NCBI GenBank assembly: GCA_016929775.1
Contig: JAFGIE010000204.1
Coordinates: 1 to 39,696, forward strand
Source of the DNA: Anaerolineae bacterium
GTDB taxonomy: Bacteria > Chloroflexota > Anaerolineae > JAFGEY01
Reading direction: 5' to 3'
Length of the DNA: 39,696 nt
Shown: positions 26,088 to 33,378 of the stretch, one piece after another
How the letters are laid out: each line of letters begins with the position of its first letter
Numbering within the stretch: the first letter of the stretch is position 1
Program-made: the position numbers and the translations under genes
Notes under the pieces: model-generated
What the model saw: the letters and a program-made list of their open reading frames with translations, nothing else
Databases searched by the model: none
What the model was told of the DNA's origin: nothing

Positions 26088-26794
26088 GTAGGGCTCCCCT
26101 GGCTCGCGAACCGGGGAGGCCAACGCCGCGCGGCGCGCCCACCCTCGCGAAAGCGGAACGCGCACCGCGCGTGCCCCTCTGACAGGACTTGATCGCGCGA
26201 GAGCCCCAGCCCATCGCGCTCCGCCTTGGGAAAGTCGAGAAAGCAGTAGTAGGGCAGGAACGCCTCGGCGCCCTGCGCCCGGTACAGGATCGCGGTGGCG
26301 CACTGGGTAAAGTCGTAGCCATAGTCGAACGTCTCGCCGTCGCCCTCGACGTAGGCATAGACGAAATCGTCGCGGTAGCGCCGCTCCTGCGAGCGTGCCG
26401 CACGTGCGCGCCGGCGTTCCGACAGGACCTCGTGGCTGAGGCGCTGCTCGGGCGGGATCGGCGGCGGAGGCGGCAGAGCCAGGACGGCATCGTACAGGAC
26501 CTTGCCCGTCTCTGCCGCCGATCTGCCGCGCGCGTGCATGGCCCGATAGAGGGCCAAGCAGCGCGCCGAGCCGATCAGCGATCCGGTCAGGTGATTGTCG
26601 TCGCCGCCGATGTACGGCAGCTGAGGGAGTAGCCCCTCGAACTCGACCCGCGCCGCGCGCAGCACGTCGCCAGCAAAGGCAGCCCCGTACTGCGCGCGCA
26701 GGAGGGGTTCCCACTCTGCAGCTGCGCGATCGAATCCCTCCAGCAGCTCGTCCTTGCGCGCGAGGTAGTAGCGTGCCTCTTTGTGGTCAGCCAT
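26084..26794 (-). CDS. L-2-amino-thiazoline-4-carboxylate (ATC) hydrolase-like protein
   Basis: A 236-residue member of the ATC hydrolase family, named after the Pseudomonas enzyme that opens the thiazoline ring on the way to L-cysteine. Most members are uncharacterised. The typical C-terminal signature is present: DYGYDFTQCATAIL (about 155-168), then FLPYYCFLDFPKAERDGLGLSR and EGHARCAFRFREGG. ATG 26794 is preferred for its GAGGAGGGG site and for the promoter at 26837-26865; the frame extends to 26911. It is the first gene of a unit with the double GNAT protein (ATGA overlap) and probably the DHH protein. The real substrate here is unknown. Confidence 0.78.
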   Translation of the reverse strand: MADHKEARYYLARKDELLEGFDRAAAEWEPLLRAQYGAAFAGDVLRAARVEFEGLLPQLPYIGGDDNHLTGSLIGSARCLALYRAMHARGRSAAETGKVLYDAVLALPPPPPIPPEQRLSHEVLSERRRARAARSQERRYRDDFVYAYVEGDGETFDYGYDFTQCATAILYRAQGAEAFLPYYCFLDFPKAERDGLGLSRDQVLSEGHARCAFRFREGGRAARRWPPRFASQGSPT

Positions 26795-26836
26795 CTCACC
26801 CCTCCTCGCCCCCGCCAGCTCGTCGCCCTCTGCGCC

Positions 26837-26865
26837 ATTATAGGCCCTGCAGCGCGCGGGGTCAA
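26837..26865 (-). promoter_or_regulatory. Sigma-70 promoter for the ATC hydrolase-like operon
   Basis: On the minus strand, TTGACC, exactly 17 bp, TATAAT. It is among the closest matches to consensus in the window, about 43 bp before the ATG at 26794. It is divergent from the promoter at 26955-26982, with about 89 bp between them. Confidence 0.8.
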
Positions 26866-26954
26866 AGAGCGCATTCTGAGAATCGGTCAGAAATGGGCGT
26901 CGTTCCCCCAAGCCGGGCCAACGCTGAGGTATAGCCGCATCTCAGAACGTCCGG

Positions 26955-26982
26955 TTGCCCCTCCACGCGAGTATGCTATACT
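26955..26982 (+). promoter_or_regulatory. Sigma-70 promoter for the URO-D-like gene
   Basis: TTGCCC, 16 bp, TATACT with TGC just before the -10 (extended -10). Transcription would start near 26989, about 50 nt before the ATG at 27039. Confidence 0.7.
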
Positions 26983-27038
26983 TGTAGGATGTCCATTGCC
27001 GTTGCGCGTGCGCCCGCACCCTCACAGGAGGACAGCCG

Positions 27039-28172
27039 ATGAGCCCGATCACGCACGACTTTGCCGCCCTACACCGCCAGGTGGTGTTCGGTCAATCCAA
27101 CGGCAAGATCATCTGGCAACCGCGGATTGGCTGCTGGTACACCGACAAGCAGTTTGCCGGGGAGGCATTCCCGCCGCCCTACACTGGGCTGGACCTCAAC
27201 GACATCTACCGCGAGCTCGACTGCTCGGCGCGGCTGTACGTCTATAACTCGTGCTTCGTGCGCGTCGAGCACCCGTCCGTCCAAGTGAGCAGGCGCGAGC
27301 TGAACGAGACCGACACCGAGACCACGATCCACACCCCGGTCGGCGTACAGGTCCAGGTCACACGGCGCATGACGAGCAACTGGCACTACCTGACCATCAA
27401 GTGGCCCGTCGAGAGCGAAGCAGAGCTCAAGGTCGCGACCTGGCGCGAAGAGAACGCTGCCTGGGCGTGGGACCAGGCGCGCTACGACGAACTCGAAGCC
27501 GAGGTCGGCGACCTGGGCGCGCCGACGATGTACATGCCGCGCATGAACGTCCAGAACCTGTACATCAACCAGATGGGGGTGGGCAACGGGATCTATGCGA
27601 TCTATGACTGGCCCGACACGGTCGAGGCCTTTTTCCGGGCCCTCGAAGAGAGCCACGATCGCCTGATCGACCTGATCAACGCCTCGCCGGTCGACATCAT
27701 CAACTTTGGCGAGAACATCCACGCCGGTACGCTCTCGCCCGACCTCTTTCTCAGGTACCACCTGCCCGCCTGCCAGCAGCGCTGCGAACGGCTCCACGCC
27801 GCTAACAAGTTCGTCAGCTCGCACTGGGATGGGGACACGCGTCCCCTGCTCCCCTATGCGCGCGAGACCGGGCTGGACGGGATCGAGGCGATCACGCCCC
27901 AGCCGCAGGGCGATGTGACCCTCGAAGAGGTACGCGAGGCCTTGGGGGACGAGATGTTCCTGCTCGACGGCATCCCGGCGGTCTACTTTGACGACACGTT
28001 TCCGGTCACCGTCTTGGAAGAGTGCACGCGCCGCCTGATCGCGCTCTTTGCGCCCCGCCTCGTGCTCGGCATTTCGGACGAGATCTCGTCCACCGGCGAC
28101 CTGGACCGGATCAGGGTCGTCGGCGAGATCGTCGACGCCTACAACGCGCAGTGTCAATCCGAGCCCAAGTAG
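27039..28172 (+). CDS. Uroporphyrinogen decarboxylase-fold protein (URO-D/methyltransferase-like)
   Basis: A 377-residue protein of the URO-D superfamily, but unlike true HemE. The middle and end show the TIM-barrel pattern of the family: NFGENIHAGTLSPDLFLRYHLP, SSHWDGDTRPLLPYARETGLDGIEAITPQPQGD and a late LFAPRLVLGISDEIS. URO-D-like proteins outside haem synthesis are often corrinoid- or thiol-linked methyltransferases such as MtaA/MtbA. The His and Cys ligands of a zinc site are not clear enough here to decide. It has an AGGAGGA site before the ATG and its own promoter. It stands alone, divergent from the ATC hydrolase-like operon, without a corrinoid protein beside it. Confidence 0.82.
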   Translation: MSPITHDFAALHRQVVFGQSNGKIIWQPRIGCWYTDKQFAGEAFPPPYTGLDLNDIYRELDCSARLYVYNSCFVRVEHPSVQVSRRELNETDTETTIHTPVGVQVQVTRRMTSNWHYLTIKWPVESEAELKVATWREENAAWAWDQARYDELEAEVGDLGAPTMYMPRMNVQNLYINQMGVGNGIYAIYDWPDTVEAFFRALEESHDRLIDLINASPVDIINFGENIHAGTLSPDLFLRYHLPACQQRCERLHAANKFVSSHWDGDTRPLLPYARETGLDGIEAITPQPQGDVTLEEVREALGDEMFLLDGIPAVYFDDTFPVTVLEECTRRLIALFAPRLVLGISDEISSTGDLDRIRVVGEIVDAYNAQCQSEPK

Positions 28173-28187
28173 CAGCGGGTCCGCTGC
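28172..28187 (+). terminator. Short hairpin at the URO-D-like stop
   Basis: GCAGCGG and CCGCTGC form a stem of 6-7 bp that begins in the stop codon. There is no T-run after it. Weak evidence for termination. Confidence 0.25.
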
Positions 28188-28246
28188 ACTGACCCAGAGC
28201 GCGCACGGGGCCCGCTTGCGTCGGACCACGCCCCGCTGCGCCGCGG

Positions 28247-29023
28247 CTAGCCCTGCTCGCGCTTCGGGATCACGTAGCGCCGCCGCGAGACCTCGACGTA
28301 GCCCAGCTTGTGCGCGACGCGCAGCGACGCGGCGTTCGTCGCGCCGGCGCTCCACACCGGCACGCGCCCCATCTCGCGGATACCCCGCACGACCAGCGAG
28401 GCTGCCGCCGTCGCCATGCCCTGCCCGCGGTACGCCTCGGCGGTATGGACGCCGACCTCGCCATAGCGTGCGCTGCACGCCACCATCAGCGCAGTCGACA
28501 CGATCCGCCCGCCGTCGATCGCACATGCCACGATGCCCTCGCTGAGCAACTCGCCCGGTCCCGACCACAGGCTGGAGCGCAGCTCGTGGGGCGCCGCTTC
28601 AAGCAGGTCGAGGTCCTCAACCCCCAACCGGCGGACCGCCGGGTGAGGGTAAGCCAGATCCGCGCCCTCGAGAACGAGATAGACGTCGTCGAGCATCCAG
28701 TAATCGACGCCCATCTCCCGCGCCATGATCTCGCCCAGCGGCGCTGCGACGTCGCAGCTCACGTTGACGCATTCCCACCCCGGCGTGTGCTGCAGGAGCG
28801 CCCACAGCACCTGCGGGTCGGCGCCATAGCCCGTCGGTTCCTCGGGCCAAGCATGGGCCTGGACGATCGCGCCGCTGAACCGGGACGCGTCGCCGACGAG
28901 GACGACCCTGCACGCGCCTTGTCGCAGTAGGTGCGTGGACTGTACCCTGTCCGGCGCATCGCCCAGGGCCTCTGCCAGGATCGGGTACTGTGCACGTTCT
29001 AGCACGCGTGGAATGGGCGTCAT
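28247..29023 (-). CDS. GNAT family acetyltransferase
   Basis: A 258-residue protein whose C-terminal half is a GNAT fold. The acetyl-CoA pyrophosphate loop is EAYRGQGMATAAASLVV (about 193-209), and the last strand-helix is TNAASLRVAHKLGYVEV, as in FR47/YjdJ-like enzymes. The N-terminal half (1-120) has a divergent GNAT-like or DUF-type fold with no clear motif. The acceptor is unknown. The ATG has a GAGGTGA site. The gene lies between the convergent URO-D-like gene and the TfoX-N gene; 127 nt separate it from the latter, including a hairpin. Confidence 0.85.
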   Translation of the reverse strand: MTPIPRVLERAQYPILAEALGDAPDRVQSTHLLRQGACRVVLVGDASRFSGAIVQAHAWPEEPTGYGADPQVLWALLQHTPGWECVNVSCDVAAPLGEIMAREMGVDYWMLDDVYLVLEGADLAYPHPAVRRLGVEDLDLLEAAPHELRSSLWSGPGELLSEGIVACAIDGGRIVSTALMVACSARYGEVGVHTAEAYRGQGMATAAASLVVRGIREMGRVPVWSAGATNAASLRVAHKLGYVEVSRRRYVIPKREQG

Positions 29024-29110
29024 AGGTCACCTCGTCAAACCGTTGGTTCCGTCTGCCGCACGTACGCATGGCCGGCAACCGCCCCGGCGGCGCGCCGTCA
29101 CTACGAGCAT

Positions 29111-29135
29111 AGGCGCCGCTCTGCGCCCGGCGCCT
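29111..29135 (-). terminator. Hairpin after the TfoX-N gene
   Basis: AGGCGCC, an 11-nt loop, GGCGCCT: a perfect 7-bp stem just beyond the last gene of the five-gene minus-strand unit. No T-run follows. Confidence 0.35.
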
Positions 29136-29150
29136 GTGGGCCTACCGCCG

Positions 29151-29498
29151 CTACCTAGCCGGCAGGGTCAACACAAAGGCCACGCCGCGCGCCACCCACG
29201 CCGCCAGGTCCTCGTCACGCGCCACGCCAGCAGGCGTTACCACGACCCAGCCCGTCATCGGTCGCCCGGTCATGTCGAACGGGCGCGTGTACGGCGCCGC
29301 AAGGGCGTCCTCGTAGGCTGCCCGCCCGACGCGGACGATCAGCGTGTCCGCGATCACGCCGCAGGCCATACTTCCCTCGACCATGTACCCTATGCCGCCA
29401 AACATGCGTTTCTCGACCACAGCGCGACTCGGGCCCAGCTCAGGGCATTCGTCCAGGGCGCGCGCCACGCGCTGCGCCAACCGCTGATCGTAGGCCAA
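29151..29498 (-). CDS. TfoX N-terminal domain protein
   Basis: A 115-residue protein made only of the TfoX N-terminal domain. The signature EKRMFGGIGYMVEGSMACGV (about 30-49) matches the KxMFGGxGF...G.MFAGV pattern of the family. The C-terminal helix-hairpin-helix half of Sxy/TfoX is missing. In gamma-proteobacteria full TfoX controls competence with CRP; stand-alone N domains elsewhere have no known role. The start is TTG at 29498 with GAGGAGG 7 nt upstream; no ATG is available. It lies 82 nt after the MFS gene in the same direction and is probably the last gene of that transcript. Confidence 0.82.
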   Translation of the reverse strand: MAYDQRLAQRVARALDECPELGPSRAVVEKRMFGGIGYMVEGSMACGVIADTLIVRVGRAAYEDALAAPYTRPFDMTGRPMTGWVVVTPAGVARDEDLAAWVARGVAFVLTLPAR

Positions 29499-29580
29499 GG
29501 TGATCCTCCTCTTCCGCCAACGGCGCCTCGCGCTTCTGTGGCTGACCTGCTCCCGCTGCGGCGCGATCGACAGGGCGCGC

Positions 29581-30858
29581 TCAGACCGGAGCCGCGACTT
29601 CGGACCGTTCCTGGGCGGCGTGTGCGACCGGGGGCAGGCGCCTGGCAAAGTAGGTGAGCAGCGCCCCCACCGCGTAGAGACCGACGTTCAGGACGAAGGG
29701 CAGGCTGCGGTTCACCTCCGACATGCGCCCAGCGACCCACCCAAAGGGCGCCGTGCAGACGATCACGATCACGTACAACAGCGCCATAATCCGCGCACGC
29801 TCGCGCGGATCGACAGTCACGACGATCATCTGGTCCAGGAGCGTGGAGGCCAACGGAACGCTGCACGCCTCGAGCGCGGTCACGATCAGCAGGACGGCAT
29901 AGCTGCCTGCGGGCGCGTTCACCAGCACGATCTGGCTGACCAGCAGCCCCAGGAAACCGACGATCATCAAGTGATGGGCGTTGCCCCTCCGGAGGCGCGG
30001 CATGGCCCCAAAAAAGAAGAGCAGCATGATCAACGAGCGGGCAGTGGCAAAGAGCGCCAGGTGCTCCGCCGGGATCGCGAGCGCTCCGGTAGCCAGGATC
30101 GCCCAGAACGTGCCGTGGATCATGCGCGTGATCGAGAGGATGACCATGAGCGCCGCCGTCGCCAGCGTCGCCGGGGCGCGCAGCAGTTGGCGCAGCACGG
30201 CAGGGTACTCGCGCAGGACCGCAAACAGCGGCTGGTGCGCCGTCTCCTGCATGCGCACCATCCCCTGCGCCGTCTCGGTGACCATCGCGTTCATGATCAA
30301 GAACTTGGCAGTCATCATGACAAAGGCCAACAGGTAGAGGGCGCGCATGGTCGGCACCAGCGAGAACTGGGCGATCAACAGCCCGGTCAGAGGCGAGACA
30401 AAGGCTGCCAGCAGCCCGGCGATATAGATCCACGAATAGACGTCGACCAGCAGGCGCGGATCGGTGTCCTCGACGAGCAGGCACTGCCACGAGTTGAGCG
30501 TGACGCGCCACACGCTGTTGACGATCGCGGCAGCCAGAAAGTAGCGAAAGTCCTGGGCGATGGCCCAGATCAAGCAGGGCACGCTCCACGACAACGCGTC
30601 AAAGATCAGCGTCGTCCGCTTGCGGCCCAGCTTGTCGGTGATCGCCCCGCTGAGGATCGTCCACAGCACCTCGAACGCCAGGCCAATGCTCGTCAACAGG
30701 CCGATCCGGCTGTCGGTCAGGCCAAGCGCCAGCATGTAGACCGAGATGTAGGGTGCATAGAGGTTATAGGGGATACCCCATAGGGGTTCAGTATATATGC
30801 ACCCGCGCGCGTTGCCGCGCAGGTTCTTCAATGTCGCGATCAGGGGATGTCTCGCCAA
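29581..30858 (-). CDS. MFS transporter
   Basis: A 425-residue, probably twelve-helix transporter of the major facilitator superfamily. The loop between helices 2 and 3 has the family motif as GAITDKLGRKRTTLI (about 62-76), close to GxxxDRxGRRR. The matching loop in the second half is weaker (FFGAMPRLRRGNAHHLM). The start is placed at TTG 30858 with CAAGGAG upstream, giving a typical beginning (ARHPLIATLKNLRGN). The frame runs further upstream into the kinase gene but only as a shadow. An ATG overlapping the kinase stop opens a different frame of 25 codons that ends at 30840. It probably exports or imports the compound handled by the M81, kinase and DUF4838 proteins. Confidence 0.85.
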   Translation of the reverse strand: MARHPLIATLKNLRGNARGCIYTEPLWGIPYNLYAPYISVYMLALGLTDSRIGLLTSIGLAFEVLWTILSGAITDKLGRKRTTLIFDALSWSVPCLIWAIAQDFRYFLAAAIVNSVWRVTLNSWQCLLVEDTDPRLLVDVYSWIYIAGLLAAFVSPLTGLLIAQFSLVPTMRALYLLAFVMMTAKFLIMNAMVTETAQGMVRMQETAHQPLFAVLREYPAVLRQLLRAPATLATAALMVILSITRMIHGTFWAILATGALAIPAEHLALFATARSLIMLLFFFGAMPRLRRGNAHHLMIVGFLGLLVSQIVLVNAPAGSYAVLLIVTALEACSVPLASTLLDQMIVVTVDPRERARIMALLYVIVIVCTAPFGWVAGRMSEVNRSLPFVLNVGLYAVGALLTYFARRLPPVAHAAQERSEVAAPV

Positions 30859-30910
30859 CCCGGCTCCTTGCCCGCTCGTACGCTCGTCCCGGCGCCTGCC
30901 GCCCCAGCGC

Positions 30911-31897
30911 TCATGCCAGGCACTCGTCCATCGCCGCCTCGAGCTCTTGCCCGTAGCGGCAGAAACGTTCCTCGCCATACCACCCCATGCGCAGATAGTG
31001 CTTGACGTCGTCCCAGAAGCGGTAGAACCGGAAGCGCAGCCAGAACCGCGCATCCACGCCAGATCCCGCCAGGTAACGCGCCAGCAGCCCCAGCTCGGGG
31101 CGGCAGTTCGGGAGGTGAAAGAGATCGATCTCGGGATCGGCCCAGCCGGCGTCAAGCGGGTCGATCACGCCGCGCAGGGCATAGGTCTCGGGATCGACGA
31201 TCATGTTCCACGCATTGTAATCGCTGTGCACCAGCGATGCGCGCGTCGCGCACCCGCGCAGGATCGCGCCCATTGCTTCGAACGAACGGTCGATGGCGCG
31301 CATGACGGGCGCCGAGATCAGGGCGCGGTGCGGTTCCTCGTGGGCGCGCCGGTGATAGCGCGCGATCCGCGCCCCGTAGGCGTCTACCCAGGTCCCGTAA
31401 AAGGGTCCCTCCAGCTCGCCGAACCCCGCGGGATGGCGTACCGCGTGCCAGGCGCGCAGATTGGCGACGACGGCATCGACGAACCGCTCTTGGCTGCGCG
31501 GATCCGGGAACTGCACCTGCGAGGCATTGATCCCGGGGATGTACTCCATGATCAGCGCCTCGAACGGCGCGTCCTGGGAGGGGAGGTGTGTGGCATACAC
31601 CTCGGGCACCAGCGCGATCGCATAGCGCCGCAGGATGACGAGCTGCTCTGCCTCGCGCACGCCGCGCCCCGCGAACTTGTGGCACTTGACGATCGCCGCC
31701 CTTGGCGCCGCCCCTTCCAGGGTCGCGAGGTAGATGTAGGCATAGAACCCCCGTCCGGCGCTTTCGACACGCGCGACGGGGGCATTGAGCGCCGCCTCGA
31801 CCAGGCGGGCTATGCAGCGCTCGTCCTCGAGAAACGTGCGGTCGTACGGCGCGCCGGGGGCGATCGGCGCATCCGCCCCCGGCGCGCCAGGGCTCAA
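30911..31897 (-). CDS. Aminoglycoside phosphotransferase-type (APH) kinase
   Basis: A 328-residue small-molecule kinase of the APH/choline-kinase fold. The catalytic loop is VHSDYNAWNM (HxDxxxxN), and the metal-binding segment GVIDPLDAGWADPEID supplies the Asp of the DFG equivalent. An early Lys in AAIVKCHKF (about 67-75) would contact ATP. The C-terminal RFYRFWDDVKHYL region is the usual helical substrate cap. The start TTG 31897 overlaps the stop of the M81 gene (TTGA), so translation is coupled. Family members phosphorylate sugars, choline, homoserine or antibiotics, and nothing here decides among these. A longer frame to 32347 is a shadow over the M81 gene. Confidence 0.87.
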   Translation of the reverse strand: MSPGAPGADAPIAPGAPYDRTFLEDERCIARLVEAALNAPVARVESAGRGFYAYIYLATLEGAAPRAAIVKCHKFAGRGVREAEQLVILRRYAIALVPEVYATHLPSQDAPFEALIMEYIPGINASQVQFPDPRSQERFVDAVVANLRAWHAVRHPAGFGELEGPFYGTWVDAYGARIARYHRRAHEEPHRALISAPVMRAIDRSFEAMGAILRGCATRASLVHSDYNAWNMIVDPETYALRGVIDPLDAGWADPEIDLFHLPNCRPELGLLARYLAGSGVDARFWLRFRFYRFWDDVKHYLRMGWYGEERFCRYGQELEAAMDECLA

Positions 31898-33360
31898 CCT
31901 GGCGACCACGTCGCGTCCGGGTCGAGCGGGTACATGGGGCGCCGCACGCGCGTGAACGTCATTTGGGTCAGATCGCAGTTCGTGGCGCCCGGCGTGAGCG
32001 CCAAGATCGAGCGTTCGCTGATCGCCTGGAGCGGCGCGGTGAGATAGCCGCGCTTGGGGACCACGATGCGATAGTCGAGCGGTTCGAGGCCCAGGGCGCG
32101 GAACTGGACGGGATCCACAAAGCTCAGCCGCGTCGAGGACAGGATTACGTCGATCCCGTCGACGTTGAGCACGGCGACGGGCCCCGCGCCGCCCCGTCCC
32201 CACGGCGCGCGGATGCCCCCCTGGTAGCGCTGCCCGTCTGTGAGCAGGCGCACCGTGCCCGTCACCTCGAGCGGCGTGCCGTGCCGCGTGTCGAGCTTGC
32301 CCCCGACCGACAAGGTCACCTCGCTCCCCACCCCGGCAGCCATGCACGCCTCGACCGCCGCGAGGTCCCAGATCGAGGCGATGACGACGTTCTTGGCTCC
32401 TTGGGCGATCAGCTCGCCAAGGAGCACGGGCACGTCGGTCGTCCCTCCCGCGCCGGGATTGTCGCCCGAGTCAGAGAGGAACACGGTCGACTCGGGCGCC
32501 GACAGCGCGACGCGCACCGCTTCCGCGACCGGATACGCCTCGGCGCTAAAGCCGAACGCTTCCCGGCGCGCCCAAAAGGTGGACGCCAGTCGATCCGCCT
32601 CGGCTTGTGCCAGGACTGCGTCGTCGCGGGTCACGACGATCGCGATCACGCCAATGTCGGGCACGTCGGCCCAGCAGTGCCCGTTGGCGAGCGAGGCCGA
32701 AAGCACCTTGGGATGAGCTTCGATCTCGCCGACCAGGCGCATCATCGAAGCCATGGGATCGAGCGACGTCTGCGCCATCTCGCCGGGGAGCAGGAACGGG
32801 ATCTTGGCAAAGCCGATCCGGGTGCGCACGCCCTGCTCCAGCATCTCGAGCAGCATCGACGCAGCCGTCTCGCCCGTCTCGTAGGCGTCAATGTGCGGCG
32901 CCGTGTGATAGGCGACCATGGCGTCGGCGTTCTCTACCATCTCCGCCACGATGTTGGCGTGCATGTCGAACGCCAGCGAGATCGGCACGTCGGGACCGAC
33001 CTGGGCGCGCAGATCGCGCAGCAGGTCGGTCTCGGCGCAGTCCAGGCCCACCGCGCGCATCGCGCCGTGCAGGTAGAGGCAGACGCCGTCGATGTCGTGG
33101 GCCTGCTCGAGGACGGCGGCTTTGAACGCTTCGTACGCGCTCCGCTCGACTACCCCGCCCGGCATGGCGCCGGCGGCGATCGTCGGCACCAGCTCGACGT
33201 CGTGCGCGCGCAGCGTGTCGACGATCCCGCCCAACGAGCTGCGCCGCATCCAGCCCTCGAGGATCTCGGGCCCACGACGGACGAAGAAGTCGTCGATCGT
33301 GGTCAGGAACGGCGTAAACGTATTGGATTCGTGCCCGATGGCACCGACCAGGACTCTCAC
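31894..33360 (-). CDS. M81 family metallohydrolase (MlrC-like)
   Basis: A 488-residue protein of the M81/MlrC family, named after a peptidase of microcystin breakdown but mostly encoded next to amino-acid or carboxylate catabolic genes. The N-terminal domain opens with VLVGAIGHESNTF. Metal-site candidates are SLAFDMHANIV (about 129-139), MVAYHTAPHIDAYETG (about 147-162) and DSGDNPGAGGTTD (about 297-309). No signal peptide is seen, so it should be cytoplasmic. The start is GTG with GAGGAGGG upstream, 18 nt after the DUF4838 gene. The kinase gene overlaps its stop. The substrate is unknown. Confidence 0.92.
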   Translation of the reverse strand: MRVLVGAIGHESNTFTPFLTTIDDFFVRRGPEILEGWMRRSSLGGIVDTLRAHDVELVPTIAAGAMPGGVVERSAYEAFKAAVLEQAHDIDGVCLYLHGAMRAVGLDCAETDLLRDLRAQVGPDVPISLAFDMHANIVAEMVENADAMVAYHTAPHIDAYETGETAASMLLEMLEQGVRTRIGFAKIPFLLPGEMAQTSLDPMASMMRLVGEIEAHPKVLSASLANGHCWADVPDIGVIAIVVTRDDAVLAQAEADRLASTFWARREAFGFSAEAYPVAEAVRVALSAPESTVFLSDSGDNPGAGGTTDVPVLLGELIAQGAKNVVIASIWDLAAVEACMAAGVGSEVTLSVGGKLDTRHGTPLEVTGTVRLLTDGQRYQGGIRAPWGRGGAGPVAVLNVDGIDVILSSTRLSFVDPVQFRALGLEPLDYRIVVPKRGYLTAPLQAISERSILALTPGATNCDLTQMTFTRVRRPMYPLDPDATWSPG

Positions 33361-33378
33361 GTGATCCCTCCTCTTCGC

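Noticed and set aside
25122..26714. A 530-codon frame as a fusion of an unknown domain to the GNAT protein
   Set aside because: The extra N-terminal part overlaps the ATC hydrolase-like gene in another frame, and the ATGA overlap at 26084-26087 marks the true start.
30911..32347. A 478-codon version of the APH kinase
   Set aside because: The first 150 codons are a shadow of the M81 gene; the TTGA overlap at 31894-31897 gives the real start.
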